A DNA stretch of 64,000 nt, from NCBI GenBank assembly GCA_032871835.1, contig CM065296.1:122810146-122874145 (forward strand). The letters are read 5' to 3'. The stretch's first letter is position 1; every line of letters begins with the position of its first letter. This document shows, piece by piece, positions 13,201 through 23,783 of the stretch. The stretch comes from Dipteronia dyeriana. Lineage: Eukaryota; Streptophyta; Magnoliopsida; Sapindales; Sapindaceae. The notes beneath the pieces were generated by a model. It did not search any database. It worked only from the letters and a program-made list of their open reading frames with translations, and was not told where the DNA came from. The translations under genes were made by a program, and so were the position numbers.

Positions 13201-13299
13201 GAGCTGCTTGTTGGCCATAATAATTCCGACAGAGCTTATAACGTTCATGGCCCAGGCTCCCATATCTGACACCATGGAGGGTCTCTTCTCGCTCTCCAT
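1296..13299 (-). CDS. URGT: UDP-rhamnose/UDP-galactose transporter (nucleotide-sugar transporter, URGT family)
   Basis: Golgi membrane antiporter of the NST/TPT-EamA superfamily, expected to import UDP-rhamnose/UDP-galactose for cell-wall polysaccharide synthesis. Exons in transcript order: 13299-13170, 13051-12867, 12778-12578, 1932-1771, 1643-1296. They total 1026 nt (341 aa) with no internal stop, and every junction is GT-AG. Protein features: start [16 protein letters not shown], then [29 protein letters not shown] and [12 protein letters not shown] in the middle, [16 protein letters not shown] at about residues 258-273, and a hydrophilic tail ending KDVELGG. About ten hydrophobic segments are visible, and the length matches the family. 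Intron 3 (1933-12577) is 10.6 kb and carries a nested copia/hAT insertion in the opposite sense, yet all exons and splice sites look intact. The exact paralogue (URGT1-6) cannot be told. Confidence 0.93.
2114..2311 (+). repeat. 5' LTR of the intronic copia element
   Basis: 198 bp, begins TGTTAGAATTATGAAG and ends GTTATTCTTCA. It matches 11448-11645 end to end. TTTATG and pyrimidine-rich promoter-like stretches are present. Confidence 0.95.
2312..2324 (+). promoter_or_regulatory. Primer-binding site (initiator tRNA-Met type)
   Basis: TGGTATCAGAGCC follows the 5' LTR directly. This is the classical plant copia minus-strand primer site, complementary to the 3' end of initiator tRNA-Met. Confidence 0.9.
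2513..3322 (+). pseudogene. copia gag (UBN2-type capsid), broken
   Basis: The frame starts [12 protein letters not shown] at 2513, has an in-frame TAG at 2576, then runs open from 2579 to 3322. It contains the copia gag signatures [14 protein letters not shown] near the start and [12 protein letters not shown] in the middle. A degraded zinc knuckle ([10 protein letters not shown] at about 3278-3307) lacks the last cysteine. The TAG at 3320 stands where the family has tryptophan before KLHGKPQ, so both stops look like point changes. In a live element this protein packages the RNA. Confidence 0.85.
3409..4924 (+). pseudogene. copia protease and integrase region, broken
   Basis: Aspartic protease core [11 protein letters not shown] is at about 3601-3633. 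The GAG-pre-integrase zinc region follows, with [10 protein letters not shown] near 4005 and [10 protein letters not shown] near 4099. The integrase core reads [29 protein letters not shown] and [13 protein letters not shown]. The second catalytic Asp (usual SDNG) reads Glu (SENG). The C-terminal part [10 protein letters not shown]...[11 protein letters not shown] continues to about 4840. Frames change or stop near 3760, 4340, 4552 and 4610, so no functional enzyme can be made. Confidence 0.9.
5283..5360 (+). repeat. Left subterminal motif cluster of the hAT element
   Basis: Three 14-bp motifs with arms GAGGC/GCCTC: 5283-5296 (GAGGCGTAAGCCTC), 5310-5323 (GAGGCTTACGCCTC) and 5347-5360 (AAGGCTTACGCCTC). 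The first is the reverse complement of the second. Short repeats just inside the ends of hAT elements are commonly transposase-binding sites. That role here is inferred. Confidence 0.75.
5755..6150 (+). repeat. AT-rich imperfect tandem repeats (TTATAAATTRTAAGTTA type)
   Basis: Repeated variants of TTATAAGTTATAAACTATA and TTAGTTATAAATTGTAAG fill this stretch between the left end of the hAT element and its transposase start. It is low-complexity DNA with no coding potential. Confidence 0.7.
6354..8849 (+). pseudogene. hAT transposase (BED finger, DUF659, C-terminal dimerisation domain), broken
   Basis: Starts at about 6354 (MLRSRSS...). A frameshift near 6440 leads into a BED zinc finger ([15 protein letters not shown], 6460-6570). 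DUF659 follows with [16 protein letters not shown] and [10 protein letters not shown] (6871-7140), then [14 protein letters not shown] (about 7350-7390). The dimerisation region is [16 protein letters not shown] (about 8219) and [13 protein letters not shown], with a TAG where the family has Trp (8322). An apparent AT-rich intron (about 8338-8420) and an acidic tail ending at 8849 complete it. Several frameshifts and stops make it inactive. Confidence 0.88.
9083..9120 (+). repeat. Right subterminal motif pair of the hAT element
   Basis: AAGGCTTACGCCTC at 9083-9096 and GAGGCTTACGCCTC at 9107-9120 repeat the motif seen at the left end. This supports 5223-9171 as one element. Confidence 0.75.
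9172..9755. other. Unassigned block between the hAT end and the copia RT frame
   Basis: About 580 bp that fits neither the hAT element nor the copia frame, which resumes near 9757. It begins with tandem repeats (9226-9345) and continues with a TATAAAAAA-containing stretch (about 9549). It shows short repeated words such as AAGCTCTCCGGAACACC and AAGCTCCCCGAAGCA. It could be a solo LTR or fragment of another element, but I could not define matching ends. Confidence 0.4.
9226..9345 (+). repeat. Tandem repeats of ~24 bp (ATTAATGGAGATAATCAACC)
   Basis: Four to five imperfect copies of ATTAATGGAGATAATCAACC with short spacers. A weaker pair follows at about 9347-9390 (ATTAATGAGAGATCAATCAA). They are non-coding. 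Confidence 0.75.
9757..11420 (+). pseudogene. copia reverse transcriptase and RNase H, broken
   Basis: RVT_2-type [29 protein letters not shown] followed by a stop, [13 protein letters not shown], and [19 protein letters not shown] (10240-10290). The catalytic loop reads YVDENIMTG at about 10480, where active copia enzymes have YVDD. Then come [18 protein letters not shown] followed by a stop, [31 protein letters not shown] and the RNase H part with the AYTDADxAG-type site near 10965. The region ends just before the purine tract. Stops at about 10017, 10302, 10637 and 10875 inactivate it. Confidence 0.9.
11448..11645 (+). repeat. 3' LTR of the intronic copia element
   Basis: 198 bp, TG...CA, preceded by the purine tract CTTGAGGGGGA and followed by the AAAAT target duplication. 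It matches the 5' LTR with about 11 differences. Confidence 0.95.
11816..11969. mobile_element. Small MITE-like element with ~15-bp inverted ends
   Basis: The left end CTCGGTGCGCACTGA and the right end read inward CTCAGTACGCACCGA agree at 12 of 15 positions, about 155 bp apart, with no coding capacity between. The family is unknown and no target duplication could be fixed. Confidence 0.45.
12297..12425 (+). mobile_element. Possible tRNA-derived SINE in URGT intron 3
   Basis: A-box-like TAACTTAGTTGATGAG and, about 65 bp downstream, B-box-like GGATTGAATCTCAC are spaced as in a tRNA-derived pol III promoter. They are followed by a T-rich and A-rich tail (to about 12430). Boundaries are approximate. 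Confidence 0.4.
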
Positions 13300-14395
13300 T
13301 TAAATATAAAAATTGGAGGAAGAGGAGTAGGAGATCTCAATTCTCAAGTAAGAAAGGGAATGTTTTTATATGTTAATGCACAATGAGTTATATATTAGAG
13401 GGGAATGTGTCGTTGAAAACAAGAGATCTCGACACAAAAAGAAGTATCACGTTTTCTGGCTGCCTACAAATGCCCCCTCCATCCTCCTTTCTCCTTCTCC
13501 TCCACCTCACTCTCTTAAGAGTTCCCGTTTTTTTATTTTACTTTACCATGTAAAGTAAAACCTTCTCTTTCTGTTACCAATTTGTTCAATTCAATCAACG
13601 TACATTCAGCATCAGTGTACTACTACCGATAGTCGATATCTTTATTATTTTACGGAAACCTTGAGGCTTTATCTCCAACATCTTCTCACTCTTTCTCTTT
13701 CTCTTTCTCTTTTTATAATTTATATAAAATAATTCATTTTCCAAGAGAGCGAGCTATCAGACCTCATCACATGCTTCACCTGTCACAACTGACATCTGTC
13801 GTGGAAAGCAAAAACAGATTTCTCGGCCCATTTTGTAGTGTTTCTTTCGCATTCATATCATCTTGTTAGGCCTCAATTTATGATACATAAATGGTTTAAC
13901 ATTCAATATCTCAAGTTACTTTTTTTACCTAAAACTACGATTACAAGATTCAATATCTAATATTTTGCAAAACTTGACTTTCAAATGAATTACCTGAATG
14001 CAGACATACATCATCGCATCAAAACTTTAGCTACATTACAATATCATCAACCTCCAAGTAATGAACACACTCAGCAAACACTTTAATCTAAATGTACAAC
14101 TGTGAATCTGACACATAACACACGTACATACAAAAATAGACAGGGGCAGAACCCAGACCCGCTGGATAAACTAGTCACTGGCACCCAGATACAAACAGTG
14201 GAAAGAACTATCATCTGCAAGAATTTCCCCTTTTGTCTTTCAATTTGGAGCTAGGATGTGCTTCCTAGATCATCTACTTGTACAGATGCATCCATCAAAT
14301 GCAAACTCAAGTCCCTTCCCTACTGCACCCATAACATTATACATATGATATGCGTATACTACAAGCATCAATCCACCAATCAGATTTCTTCATCC
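13300..14395. other. Intergenic: URGT promoter side and DnaJ 3' UTR side
   Basis: Separates two minus-strand genes. The part near 13300 should hold the URGT promoter and 5' UTR. There is a CTTT/CTCT microsatellite at about 13682-13715. The part near 14395 is probably the 3' UTR of the DnaJ gene. I see no further coding region. Confidence 0.5.
13363..13370 (-). promoter_or_regulatory. Candidate TATA box of URGT
   Basis: TATAAAAA on the minus strand, 64-71 bp upstream of the ATG at 13299. The position suits a short 5' UTR, but there is no direct support. Confidence 0.35.
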
Positions 14396-17300
14396 TCAAT
14401 CCTTGCCTGCTGCAGGATGTCTTTGTGCACCTGGTGGTGCCATCGGTCTTGGGAAGTTATACTTCAACTGAACGTCTGCCAAGTTGGGAACGTCCACATA
14501 TGGGCTCTGGGATGTTCAATTGTTAAGGGGGATGGGAGGAAAAATAAAGATAAAAAACATGGATAAGAATGTAGGATACATATAGGCATTTGTCAAGAGC
14601 AAAACACATGCATGGAATTTGCATATCATAATAAGGCACAGATTTTACATATATAATAATTCTATATTTGATCTCTCTGTCAATTAATCAATATAATCTT
14701 TAACTTACATTTCTGGTTATTTAGCAATTTATTGGACTCATAACATTAGTTACAGCAGTAGATCACATACAAAACTTTTATTTTTGACAGGGAAGATAAT
14801 TTACTAATTGAAAAGGAAGTGAGGAACTAAGAGAAAACAGTTTTTCCGCCCAAACGATCATATCCACTTATAAGCACTCAGGCATTTGACAAATAACAGG
14901 ATTCCAAGTATCAGATTTATAAAATTCCAGGCATCATTGAAACATATGCCTTTGATCTTCTGATAAATACATTGCCACACACTACAGAGAGCTAAACTGC
15001 ACAGACTACATTATCTCATCTTAATTTGTTCCTATATGATCTTTCAAAATTTGTGGCTTTTGGTATGATTAAAAACATAAGATATGCCAACTGTTTCCTC
15101 TGTTCTAAACAGAAAATTACTCTGCGTGTGTGCGCGTGTACCTTTTGGTAGGAAAGACAACCATTGCCTACACATACATGTAACTATTAATAAGATTACA
15201 AGAATCTTAGGTATTATGGGGCCTTGCCTACTTGATCTCTTTCATGTCTGATTTGTTATACCTTTGATGTTTCCTACACTTCATTCTTACATATTGAAAT
15301 TTGACAAGATAAAATTACAATGAACAATACGATTCTGACTCTTGTCAGTGATATTTCCTTTGCCATAGCGGCAACCTTTTATTATTGATTACCCATAAAT
15401 TAATAACTAGTGTATTAAACAAATGATATGTATGTCATAAGGATGAACATAATGAGCTTATCAAAAAGCAGTAAAGACGTACCTGCGATGCAAATGTAGA
15501 ATGAGATGGTTCTTCACGATCTAAAGATTTTGGTGATGCATCAGGAGAACAAGCATCAGTGTGCAGCCCATTTCCGTTCAGTTTATGTACTCCACCACTT
15601 AGCACAGTCTCACTATCACTTCCGTTGGCTGATTTGGCCCCCTAAATTTGTGCCATTGTTTCCAGAGAAGTTACGCATTTAGTGGGGAATTCAATCAGTA
15701 AAAATTGAACAAAGTTGTGAAGAAAGGAATGAGAATCAATACCTGGAAAATTTTACCAAGTGTTTTCAACCCCTTTGCTCGTGCACGAATCTCTTCTTTC
15801 TTGGCATTGTTATCTTGAAGAACCTAAAATAAATTATTTGTAGATTACCACCTAAGAAACTGGACCGAAAAAATCTAACCCAATGCAAGCAAAAGATCAT
15901 GAATAACAAAAAGCTAGCAAAACAACCATTTGACAAACGCGAGAAAGTGTGGCTTCAATATCAGCTACGTTAAGTTTCCACAAAGAATCTATCATCAATT
16001 TCTTGTGGGATTGCATGTACTCTTCAAGCTCTTCCTCGGTATAATTTCCTTCAGCATTAAGCTGCTTTTTCATGTCCTCCTGCAGCTGGATCAAAGCAAT
16101 GGCACCTAACACCACCAGCAAAAATACCAAAAGAATGGGAAGTTCATTAGCCTCTACAAATTTTCCCTCTCGCGGCATTTTTTTTCTTGCAAGATTTAAA
16201 CAAAAAGCTTCTCCGACCCCATTCCACTATTTGGTATTGTAACTAATTTCAATGACATTAGCCCCTTAACAGTGCATAAGCAGAAGCGATAACGTTGTTA
16301 ATAGATCATCAAAAAGTTCTGCATAAGTATGTGTATGTTTATTAAAACTACAATCACTGTAAAAAAAAAGCAGCAACCATAACTCCATCAACAGGGCAGA
16401 TTAATTATTTTTTTTGCTAAAAAAAAAGCAAGAAAGAAACACCCAGGCACATGCCTGAGAAAACGAAAGCGAACCTAACTCAATGCTACTTTGTACCCAA
16501 TGCAGAACCAAAGAGTAACAAAAAAAATGAATGTTGACAAGGCAGCAGCACATACTAACCTGTTGCAGCTGTCACTTGAGATTTGATATAGTGTCCTTTG
16601 TTTCTAAACCATTCAGCAATAAATGGCACCCCAAGATATATGGCTTTCTTCCCAAGCTCTTTTGCTGCTTGTCTTGCATATATATAGCCAATTGTATTCA
16701 ACATGTCAACACCATAAGCTGTAGAAATCAGACCACAAACAAGTCAGAAAAGAAGAGTTTTCCACTGTATAAAATTTAAGGTGTGAAATTGCAACAGATG
16801 AAGGAAGATGATTCCAAAGACGAAAATGACAAAACTCCAGTCCCAAAATTTTACTCCATAAACATTACTGGTTCAAATACAAAGCCCATTTTTATAAAAG
16901 GAGAAATATAAAACCCATTAAAAGAATAAAAAATCTGCTCGATAAAATCAGAACTATGCCTCAGCACTGCATTGCAGAACATTAGTAAAGTGTGCGTCTC
17001 TGAACTGTAATTCAAAAATTGATTTCATTGGCATTAGCACTAGCATTCACCAGAAGCCAATTTTGCCTTTATTGATAAATTAATTACTGAGACCATCATA
17101 GCCACAAGATCATAAAGTTGTTACACAATGGGGAAATGTAACAGTAGTCATGCAGAGAGAGACTTTATTTGTATTTTTATCTCTCATTTTCAGGATATTA
17201 AAGGCAGTCTATTTATTAGTACAGATGTATTACCCGCATTAGATAGTCTTGAAACTTCAGCTTTAGCATAACTAACAAAGTCCTCCTTGTTCCCTTTTAC

Positions 17301-19410
17301 ATATTGATTGAGTCTATCTTTTAGCAAATCTACAAGTTTTTCTTCTCTTTCCTTCTGAACAACCTGTAATAAAAATATAATTTACACTTTGGCACTATTA
17401 TTAGTGAATGGTAGGCCATGCACTAAGCACCGTTTAAATACAAAGATTGAGCATAAATAAACAATTATGAACTGGTCACATCTTACCCGCAGCCACACAA
17501 GACTTCTACTTTTGAAAACAGAATCAACATAGTAATTATTATTTTTAATAAAACATAGAAATCGGACCATGTAATTTGTCAATTCTTAAAAATAATAGCC
17601 TAGTTGTATCTTCCCATAAGTTATAGAAAAACAAATTATACCATCAGATGATGGATTCCATCCTCTTTTGTGAGGTGTAAAGACAAGATAGCTAAATTAT
17701 CGTACCAAAGAACTATAGAGTTCCACTATTTCATCCTAAAACATGCTGCTGCTGAGTAAGTTTGGATTGGGCTTAACGAAGTTAGCCAATATATCTATCC
17801 TATAATTGAATAAAAAACCGCAATCCTCAGTTCCTCACAAGATAGTAAATTGCCAAAAGAAAAGAAAATTATTCAACATACATGGTGTTCATACTCAACG
17901 AGATTACCAGACTAAGTAACAAAATAAATATTAAAAAACCTATTAAAAATAAGATAAGAAATCAATAAATCCAAATTCTATATAGTGAGATGTAGTTAAG
18001 GATTAACCCTCATTTTCTCTTGCAACTTTTTGGTATCAAACTGTTCCCCTTCGGTGAAAATGTCCAGAGAAGCCATCGATGCCATGGCAAGCTGCCCTAT
18101 GTATTCCTCAAAAAGCTCACTTCCAAAGAGCATCGCAAAGATAGCTGCAGGATCAATAATGGCCTCCCTGCAATAAAAAGGTATCATGTAAATCATAGCA
18201 GAGAATAATATTACATTTCAAGTTTCAACAACAAACTAATCATGGTCGGAATACATATAACAGTCTATCTGAGATTAAGAAAAAGAAACTAACGTTGAGA
18301 TTCCTGATTTCCCATAAGCATCGTATGCTTGCCGTTGGGTTGGATCACTCAGAACCTGGTAAGCCTCTCCCAAAACCTGAATTCAAATGAACCAACTTTA
18401 GATAAAAATATACTAATGACTCTTAAAACAGTTAACTCCATTTGTTTTGTAGACAGATTGTATATTTTTATCTTATATCTATTATAATTTATTTAATTTT
18501 GATAATGAAAAAAACAAACAGTGATAGCATCAAGAAAAAAAATCAATAAGAAATAATAACTATTCTGGTTTAAAGAAACCCATTTAAAGTATTGTGAATC
18601 TTGTGATTGGCCCAATGGCCCCAATACCAAAAGTCCAAGGGGAAACATCATGCTTTCTTAAGATGTATGGGCGTATAAAACATACAAGAAGGCATCTATT
18701 GATATTCATACCACAAGGACATGAAATGATTGGATTTCAAGAAGCCTATAGGAATTAAGTCAGTGGTTGAAAGAGCCACAATCAATTTATTCTGTAATTC
18801 TTTTAAAAAATTAGCATGTATTTATTATCAGATAGGATTCAAAATAACTGTGTAAGCAATTGAATCATACTGCTCTATGAAGTTAGAAATTATTAAAACA
18901 AAAATGGCAACAATTGAGTAGTTTACATACTTTCTGAGTTTAAAGTGAAATCAGATGTCGGAAAAAGTGTAAAACATACCTGAAAATTCTGAGCAGCCTG
19001 AGGATCATTTGGGTTTTTATCAGGGTGAACCTGCCGTGCCTGAAAATAAAGTTGACCTTATTGACCATGAGTAGGGGTAAAGAGAAGAGCATTGCTGCAA
19101 CTCTAACTAATTGAGAAGGAAATAATTCAGATTCAGTTGTTGTTTGTTTTAACTTTTAAGAAATATATAAATATTGTATAAAATGAAAAAAGAAAAAAAA
19201 AATCCTTATTCGATTAGGAGATCTGCAGCGGAAATTGAACCACATAACCCTTATCTGTCTATCTAAAAAAATGGAAGATTGAAGATTGGAAGAGAGAGGA
19301 TGGAATAATAATAAGAATGATACCTTGATGTAATAAGCTTTTTTGATCTCGGCCTCGGAAGCCGTAGGGCTGACCCCGAGCACGTCGTAGTATTCGGTCT
19401 CCTTCACCAT
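14396..19410 (-). CDS. DNAJ10: DnaJ/HSP40 J-protein, Arabidopsis DnaJ10 (At1g76700) type
   Basis: Co-chaperone that stimulates an Hsp70 ATPase through its J domain. Exons in order: 19410-19324, 19039-18980, 18376-18294, 18167-18008, 17363-17234, 16718-16560, 16105-15927, 15823-15743, 15641-15483, 14506-14396. The sum is 1209 nt (402 aa), all GT-AG, with phases consistent. The J domain starts [20 protein letters not shown], and the HPD triad is at residues 34-36 ([16 protein letters not shown]). Next comes [21 protein letters not shown] long DnaJ-X-type region follows ([71 protein letters not shown]), then a low-complexity Ser/Asp tail and a Pro-rich end ([12 protein letters not shown]). No zinc-finger domain is present, so it is a class C J-protein. 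A Mutator-like element begins 181 bp upstream of the start codon. Confidence 0.94.
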
Positions 19411-19591
19411 AACTTCCTTCGATCGGATTATCAGATTCTTTGGAAATCAATCGTAGATGGCGTTACTCTTTCACGCGCTTACCTTTCATTCCTTCAAAGT
19501 TGACTATACAATGTTGTTATAGAGTCCCTCTTGCTATTTGATTTTCCTCCTTTTTAACCACCCATCACCCATGTCATTGTATTTCTAAAAA

Positions 19592-21150
19592 GGGATATTA
19601 TTGATTTAGTCCCTATATATTTTTTTGATTGTTTTTTTTTCACTCACTTATCCATTTTTCACAAGATTGGTCCCTATATTTTTAAAAACCACTCAATTTC
19701 GTCCATCTGACAAGATTTTTGATGGTCAATTGTCACAGAAAATACAAAATGATATTTTTACCCTTGATTTTAAAATATAAAATACAATAAAAAGAAAATT
19801 TTTATTTTCATAATTTTATTTATAATTATATATTAATTCTTTTAAAAAATAATAATAATAAATAAATTGAAAAAATTATTCATCATCAGCGACCTCCAAC
19901 TGAAACAACATCCAAAACCACCATCACTCCACCATCACAGATCTTCATCAATTCATCATCGACCTCTAATTGAAAAATAATCCAAAACCACCATCACAGA
20001 TCACCAAGACTCCACCTAAACCATCACAGATAACCAAATCCAAAACATCTACCCACATCGATCCTCCACCATCACAGATAACCAAATTCAAAACATCCAC
20101 CCACACCAATCCTCCACCATCACCATCAAATCATAATCAAAACCACTATCAATCATTATTATTTATCAAAACCAAAACAATCTCAAATTATCACCGAAAC
20201 CATCTCAAATTATCACTACCACCATACAACAACCTTAAACCCAGAAAACCAAACCACCATCTGATACCAACGAAATCAAACCTAATCGCCCAACCCCACC
20301 ATCGAAATCAATCTGCAATCACCAATCTACAATCATTAACCACCACAACCATAACCGAAACCAAACATTGTCTACCTCCCAACACCAAAACCCAGACCTG
20401 GGCTTGTTTCGGTTAGAACCCAGATCCAGTTCGAACCAAAAATGAGTTTTTGGTTCGAACCCAGTACTGGTTCGAACCGGATCTTGGTTCATTTTGTGGA
20501 ACTGACGGAAGATAAAAGATAAGAGAACCAGATCTTGACGACGCGAGAGTAGCGTCTTCTAGGTTTCATGGAGGTCTTAGAGAGACCGAGAAAGGAGAGA
20601 GAGATTGATAAGGAAGAGAGAGAGAGAGAGAGAAAGATAGATGGGTTTACAGAGAGGTCGAGAAAGAGAGAGATCGAGAGAGAGATGGTTTTTGAATGAT
20701 TAAGTTTAGGTTGAGAGAGAGATTGGCTTTTGAGTTTAAGTTTTGTCGGTGACCGATTTTGATTTTAGGTTTTGTTGGTGGTTGGGTTTGATTTTTGTGG
20801 GAGAACATCAATGAAGAATTGATTCTCAGCCACAACCACTCAAAAAAACTGATTTTTTTGCTGGGATTGGTTTTAGGTTTTGAGTTAGAGATGTATTTTA
20901 TTTTATTTTTTTTATTATTTTTTTAAAATTGTAATTATTATTTTTATAATTTTTATAATTTTTATTTATATATTAATTTAATTATTTAATGTGTAAAGAT
21001 AAAATTACCTTTAGAACCGTTTAATTTAACTAACAAAATGACCAAAATGAGTGGTTTTGAAAAATAAATGGTCCAATCCAGTGAAAATTGGATAAGTGAG
21101 TAAAAAAAAAACAATCGAAAAAAACATAGGGACTAAATCAATAATACCCC
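19592..21150. mobile_element. Non-autonomous Mutator-like element (MULE), 1.56 kb
   Basis: Long terminal inverted repeats: the left end GGGATATTATTGATTTAGTC and the right end read inward GGGGTATTATTGATTTAGTC match for about 130 bp with few differences, then weaken. A perfect 9-bp target duplication TTCTAAAAA flanks the element (19583-19591 and 21151-21159). Long TIRs with a 9-bp duplication are the Mutator hallmark. No transposase is visible. The interior holds a Pro/Thr/Asn-rich low-complexity stretch (19970-20416), GA-rich repeats (20575-20690) and GGTTCGAACC-type words (20430-20490). It could be gene-capture (Pack-MULE) filler, but I recognise no source gene. Confidence 0.85.
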
Positions 21151-21159
21151 TTCTAAAAA

Positions 21160-21523
21160 ATAACCCACACTATTCTTTTTAATTTTTATTATAGTTTGAA
21201 ATTATCACCAAGTCAAAGTCGTGTATTAATATGTATATTTGCTTAACTTAATTTGATTTTAATAAATATTGTGATTTAAAAAAAAAACATTAATATCGTG
21301 ATAAACAAGTCAAAAGTCATCATTTTTCATTACTCAAGAGTTAAGACATATTTTATGGTGCTAAAATACATTATCAACGTTCAACGTTCAATGTTCAAAT
21401 CAGATATCGCTACATAAGGTTTATATGACTATGATAAGATAAGATTAAATTTTAATAATACACTAATACGTTGTAAAGTTTTCCAATATATATTGCCGAA
21501 TCCACCTTAAGGTTAGGAAGGGT
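21160..21523. other. AT-rich spacer between the MULE and the second hAT element
   Basis: About 360 bp of AT-rich sequence. I see no gene or defined repeat. Confidence 0.4.
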
Positions 21524-22178
21524 CAAGGTAGACATGACACCGATTTGATTCGAACCGGGAAACTGAACCGAAACCGGACTAAAAAAATCGTAACCGTAAT
21601 TAGAATCGGTTTTCTAGAAACGATATCGAGACGGTTCTGATTCTGGTTCTCATTTTGATGGAACCGGACGGTTCTTTAATTAATTAATTTTTTAAATTTG
21701 GGTTGAACCGTTAGAGGTCCAACGGACTGCTAACGTCAGCAGTCCGTTGGGCCTACAACGTTCAGATTTTAAATTATTATTTTTTCTATAAATACCCCTC
21801 TCCCTCCCTTCCTTCCTTCCTTCCATCCATCCTTCATTCCTTCTCACTCCAATTTCCTCTCAATTCTCTCTAATTCACATTTCTCTCTCAAGTCTCAATT
21901 TTCCAACTCTCCAATTCTAAGTTTTCAGTTCTCTCTCAATTACTAAGTTTCCAATTTGTTTTATTTGTATTTAATTTGCAATTACTAAGTTTCAAATTTC
22001 ATTTATTTCCAATTTCATTTATTTCTAATTTATTTTATTTGCAATTACTAAGTTTCCAATTTCATTTACTTGCAATTTTTTTTGAATTTATTTTGTTTGC
22101 AATAACTAACTGCTAAGTTTCTAATTCTTTATCAAATTTATTTCTAACCATTTATTTCCATCAATTTTTAAACATTTT

Positions 22179-22681
22179 TTGTTCAAGAAATTTAACAATT
22201 CAATTTTTAAAATAGCAAGTGGAAGTCGTGATAGCCCTCGGCGTTCAATTTCGATGAAAGGTAGGGGTCGTATGACAGATAATCAATGTTATGATGATTG
22301 GGCCTATCACGAGTATCTGCAACGCCAAATCTATGTTGAAGACCTAAGCCTAAACCCCTCTAAATCTCATCACCCTCTAATAATTTCTGAACCTGATCCC
22401 GATCGACTCAATTCCACCACCAATATCACAAGCCAATCAGAAAATATGCCTGAACAACTTGATCACCATACAGATTTTGAATTTCATTCACCTTCGAAAG
22501 AGAATTTATCGAAGCATGCCAAATATGATCTCTTCATACTCTATATGAATAAAGTTACGCAAGAAGATAAAACCATTAAAGTGGTTTGCAATCACTGTAT
22601 AAAAATATTTAAATGGCACAAATCTGAAGGATATGGCACACATCGGAATCATATAACAAACAATCATCTAGAAGCACATGA
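22179..22681 (+). pseudogene. hAT transposase N-terminal part (BED zinc finger), interrupted
   Basis: Open frame of about 168 codons with a polar leader, then a BED finger: KYDLFILYMNKV, VVCNHCIKIFKWHKSEGYGT, RNHITNNH (C-x2-C ... H ... H). The frame is cut by the LTR element at 22682, shortly after the finger. The continuation is at 27431. Confidence 0.75.
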
Positions 22682-23274
22682 TGCTATAGGGATTTTTTGA
22701 TAGCCTGACAAGTCAGCATGATTAGATATGTCACGTCATAAAAGTCAATCAGGGAGGACTAGTCTAAGGTAATTAATAGATGATCTCAAGGCCTAGTCAA
22801 GATTACCCAAGATGGTAGGAAAAACTAACTGATTGGGCACAAATAACCTGGTTAGGGAAACTAGCCGATCGAGTAGAGACAATGTGGTCCAGACCATCCG
22901 ATCGGGGATAAAAGAAGTTTGGTCAGGACTAGACAATTGGTCAGTTGAACAACGCGTGGGAGACATTAAAGTGTCAGAGAATCCTATTCAGGAAAGAACT
23001 CAAAGCTTACAGAAGGATAAACACCAAACAGGAAACGAGTCCAAGTCAAGCAATAACTCTGCTCTTCTAAAAGACTGCCACCGATCAGGAAATAAGTCAT
23101 AAACGAACCATTCAACCAGAATCCTACGAAGACTATAGTTCAATACACAAGATCTCTGAAACAGGAAAGACGACTTCAACAAGTAACCAGTTCTAATTAA
23201 ACACTGTCACATTTCCTTATTTGTAACAAGGATTAGGGTTCTACACACATATAAATAAACTCATAATCTTATTG

Positions 23275-23310
<36 letters not shown>

Positions 23311-23583
23311 ATAGATAGACAACAACACATAGAAAAATATACATAGAAAGAAAGAGAGAGAGATACACCAAAGAAAGAGAGATTGAGTGTGTAATCATTA
23401 TACTATAGTGAATTTCTTCTCGCCGCCACCAACAACCGTGGATGTGTTCTCCTCCTTGGGGTTTTACCACGTAAACTTATGTGTGCATGTTTTTTTTTAT
23501 TTTTCTCATTACCTCTTCAACAATCTACAAAAACTTGTTAGACGTGTGATCAATCTTACACGATCCAAAAATCACCATCAATA
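22682..23583 (+). repeat. 5' LTR of the LARD-like element
   Basis: Begins TGCTATAGGGATTTTTTGAT and contains a TA microsatellite at 23276-23306 and GA-rich tracts. Nearly colinear with 26541-27430. Confidence 0.88.
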
Positions 23584-23783
23584 ACTGGCACTAGAATGAG
23601 GGGCTTAGAACTCAACTTCGAGGAACCAACATAAACAGACGAAACACCGAGATACTCTAGCAAGCCAAAAAAAAAGTTGTTAGGGGGTGAATTATCTGTT
23701 TTATTAGTATCATAGTATACACAAGCGAGCAAATTCGTGAACAAAGTTCTCAAATAAACAAAAAGAATTCTCAAAGCAGCAAC

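Noticed and set aside
19970..20416. 148-codon Pro/Thr/Asn-rich open frame
   Set aside because: Low-complexity reading inside the non-autonomous MULE; no domain and no splice or promoter support.
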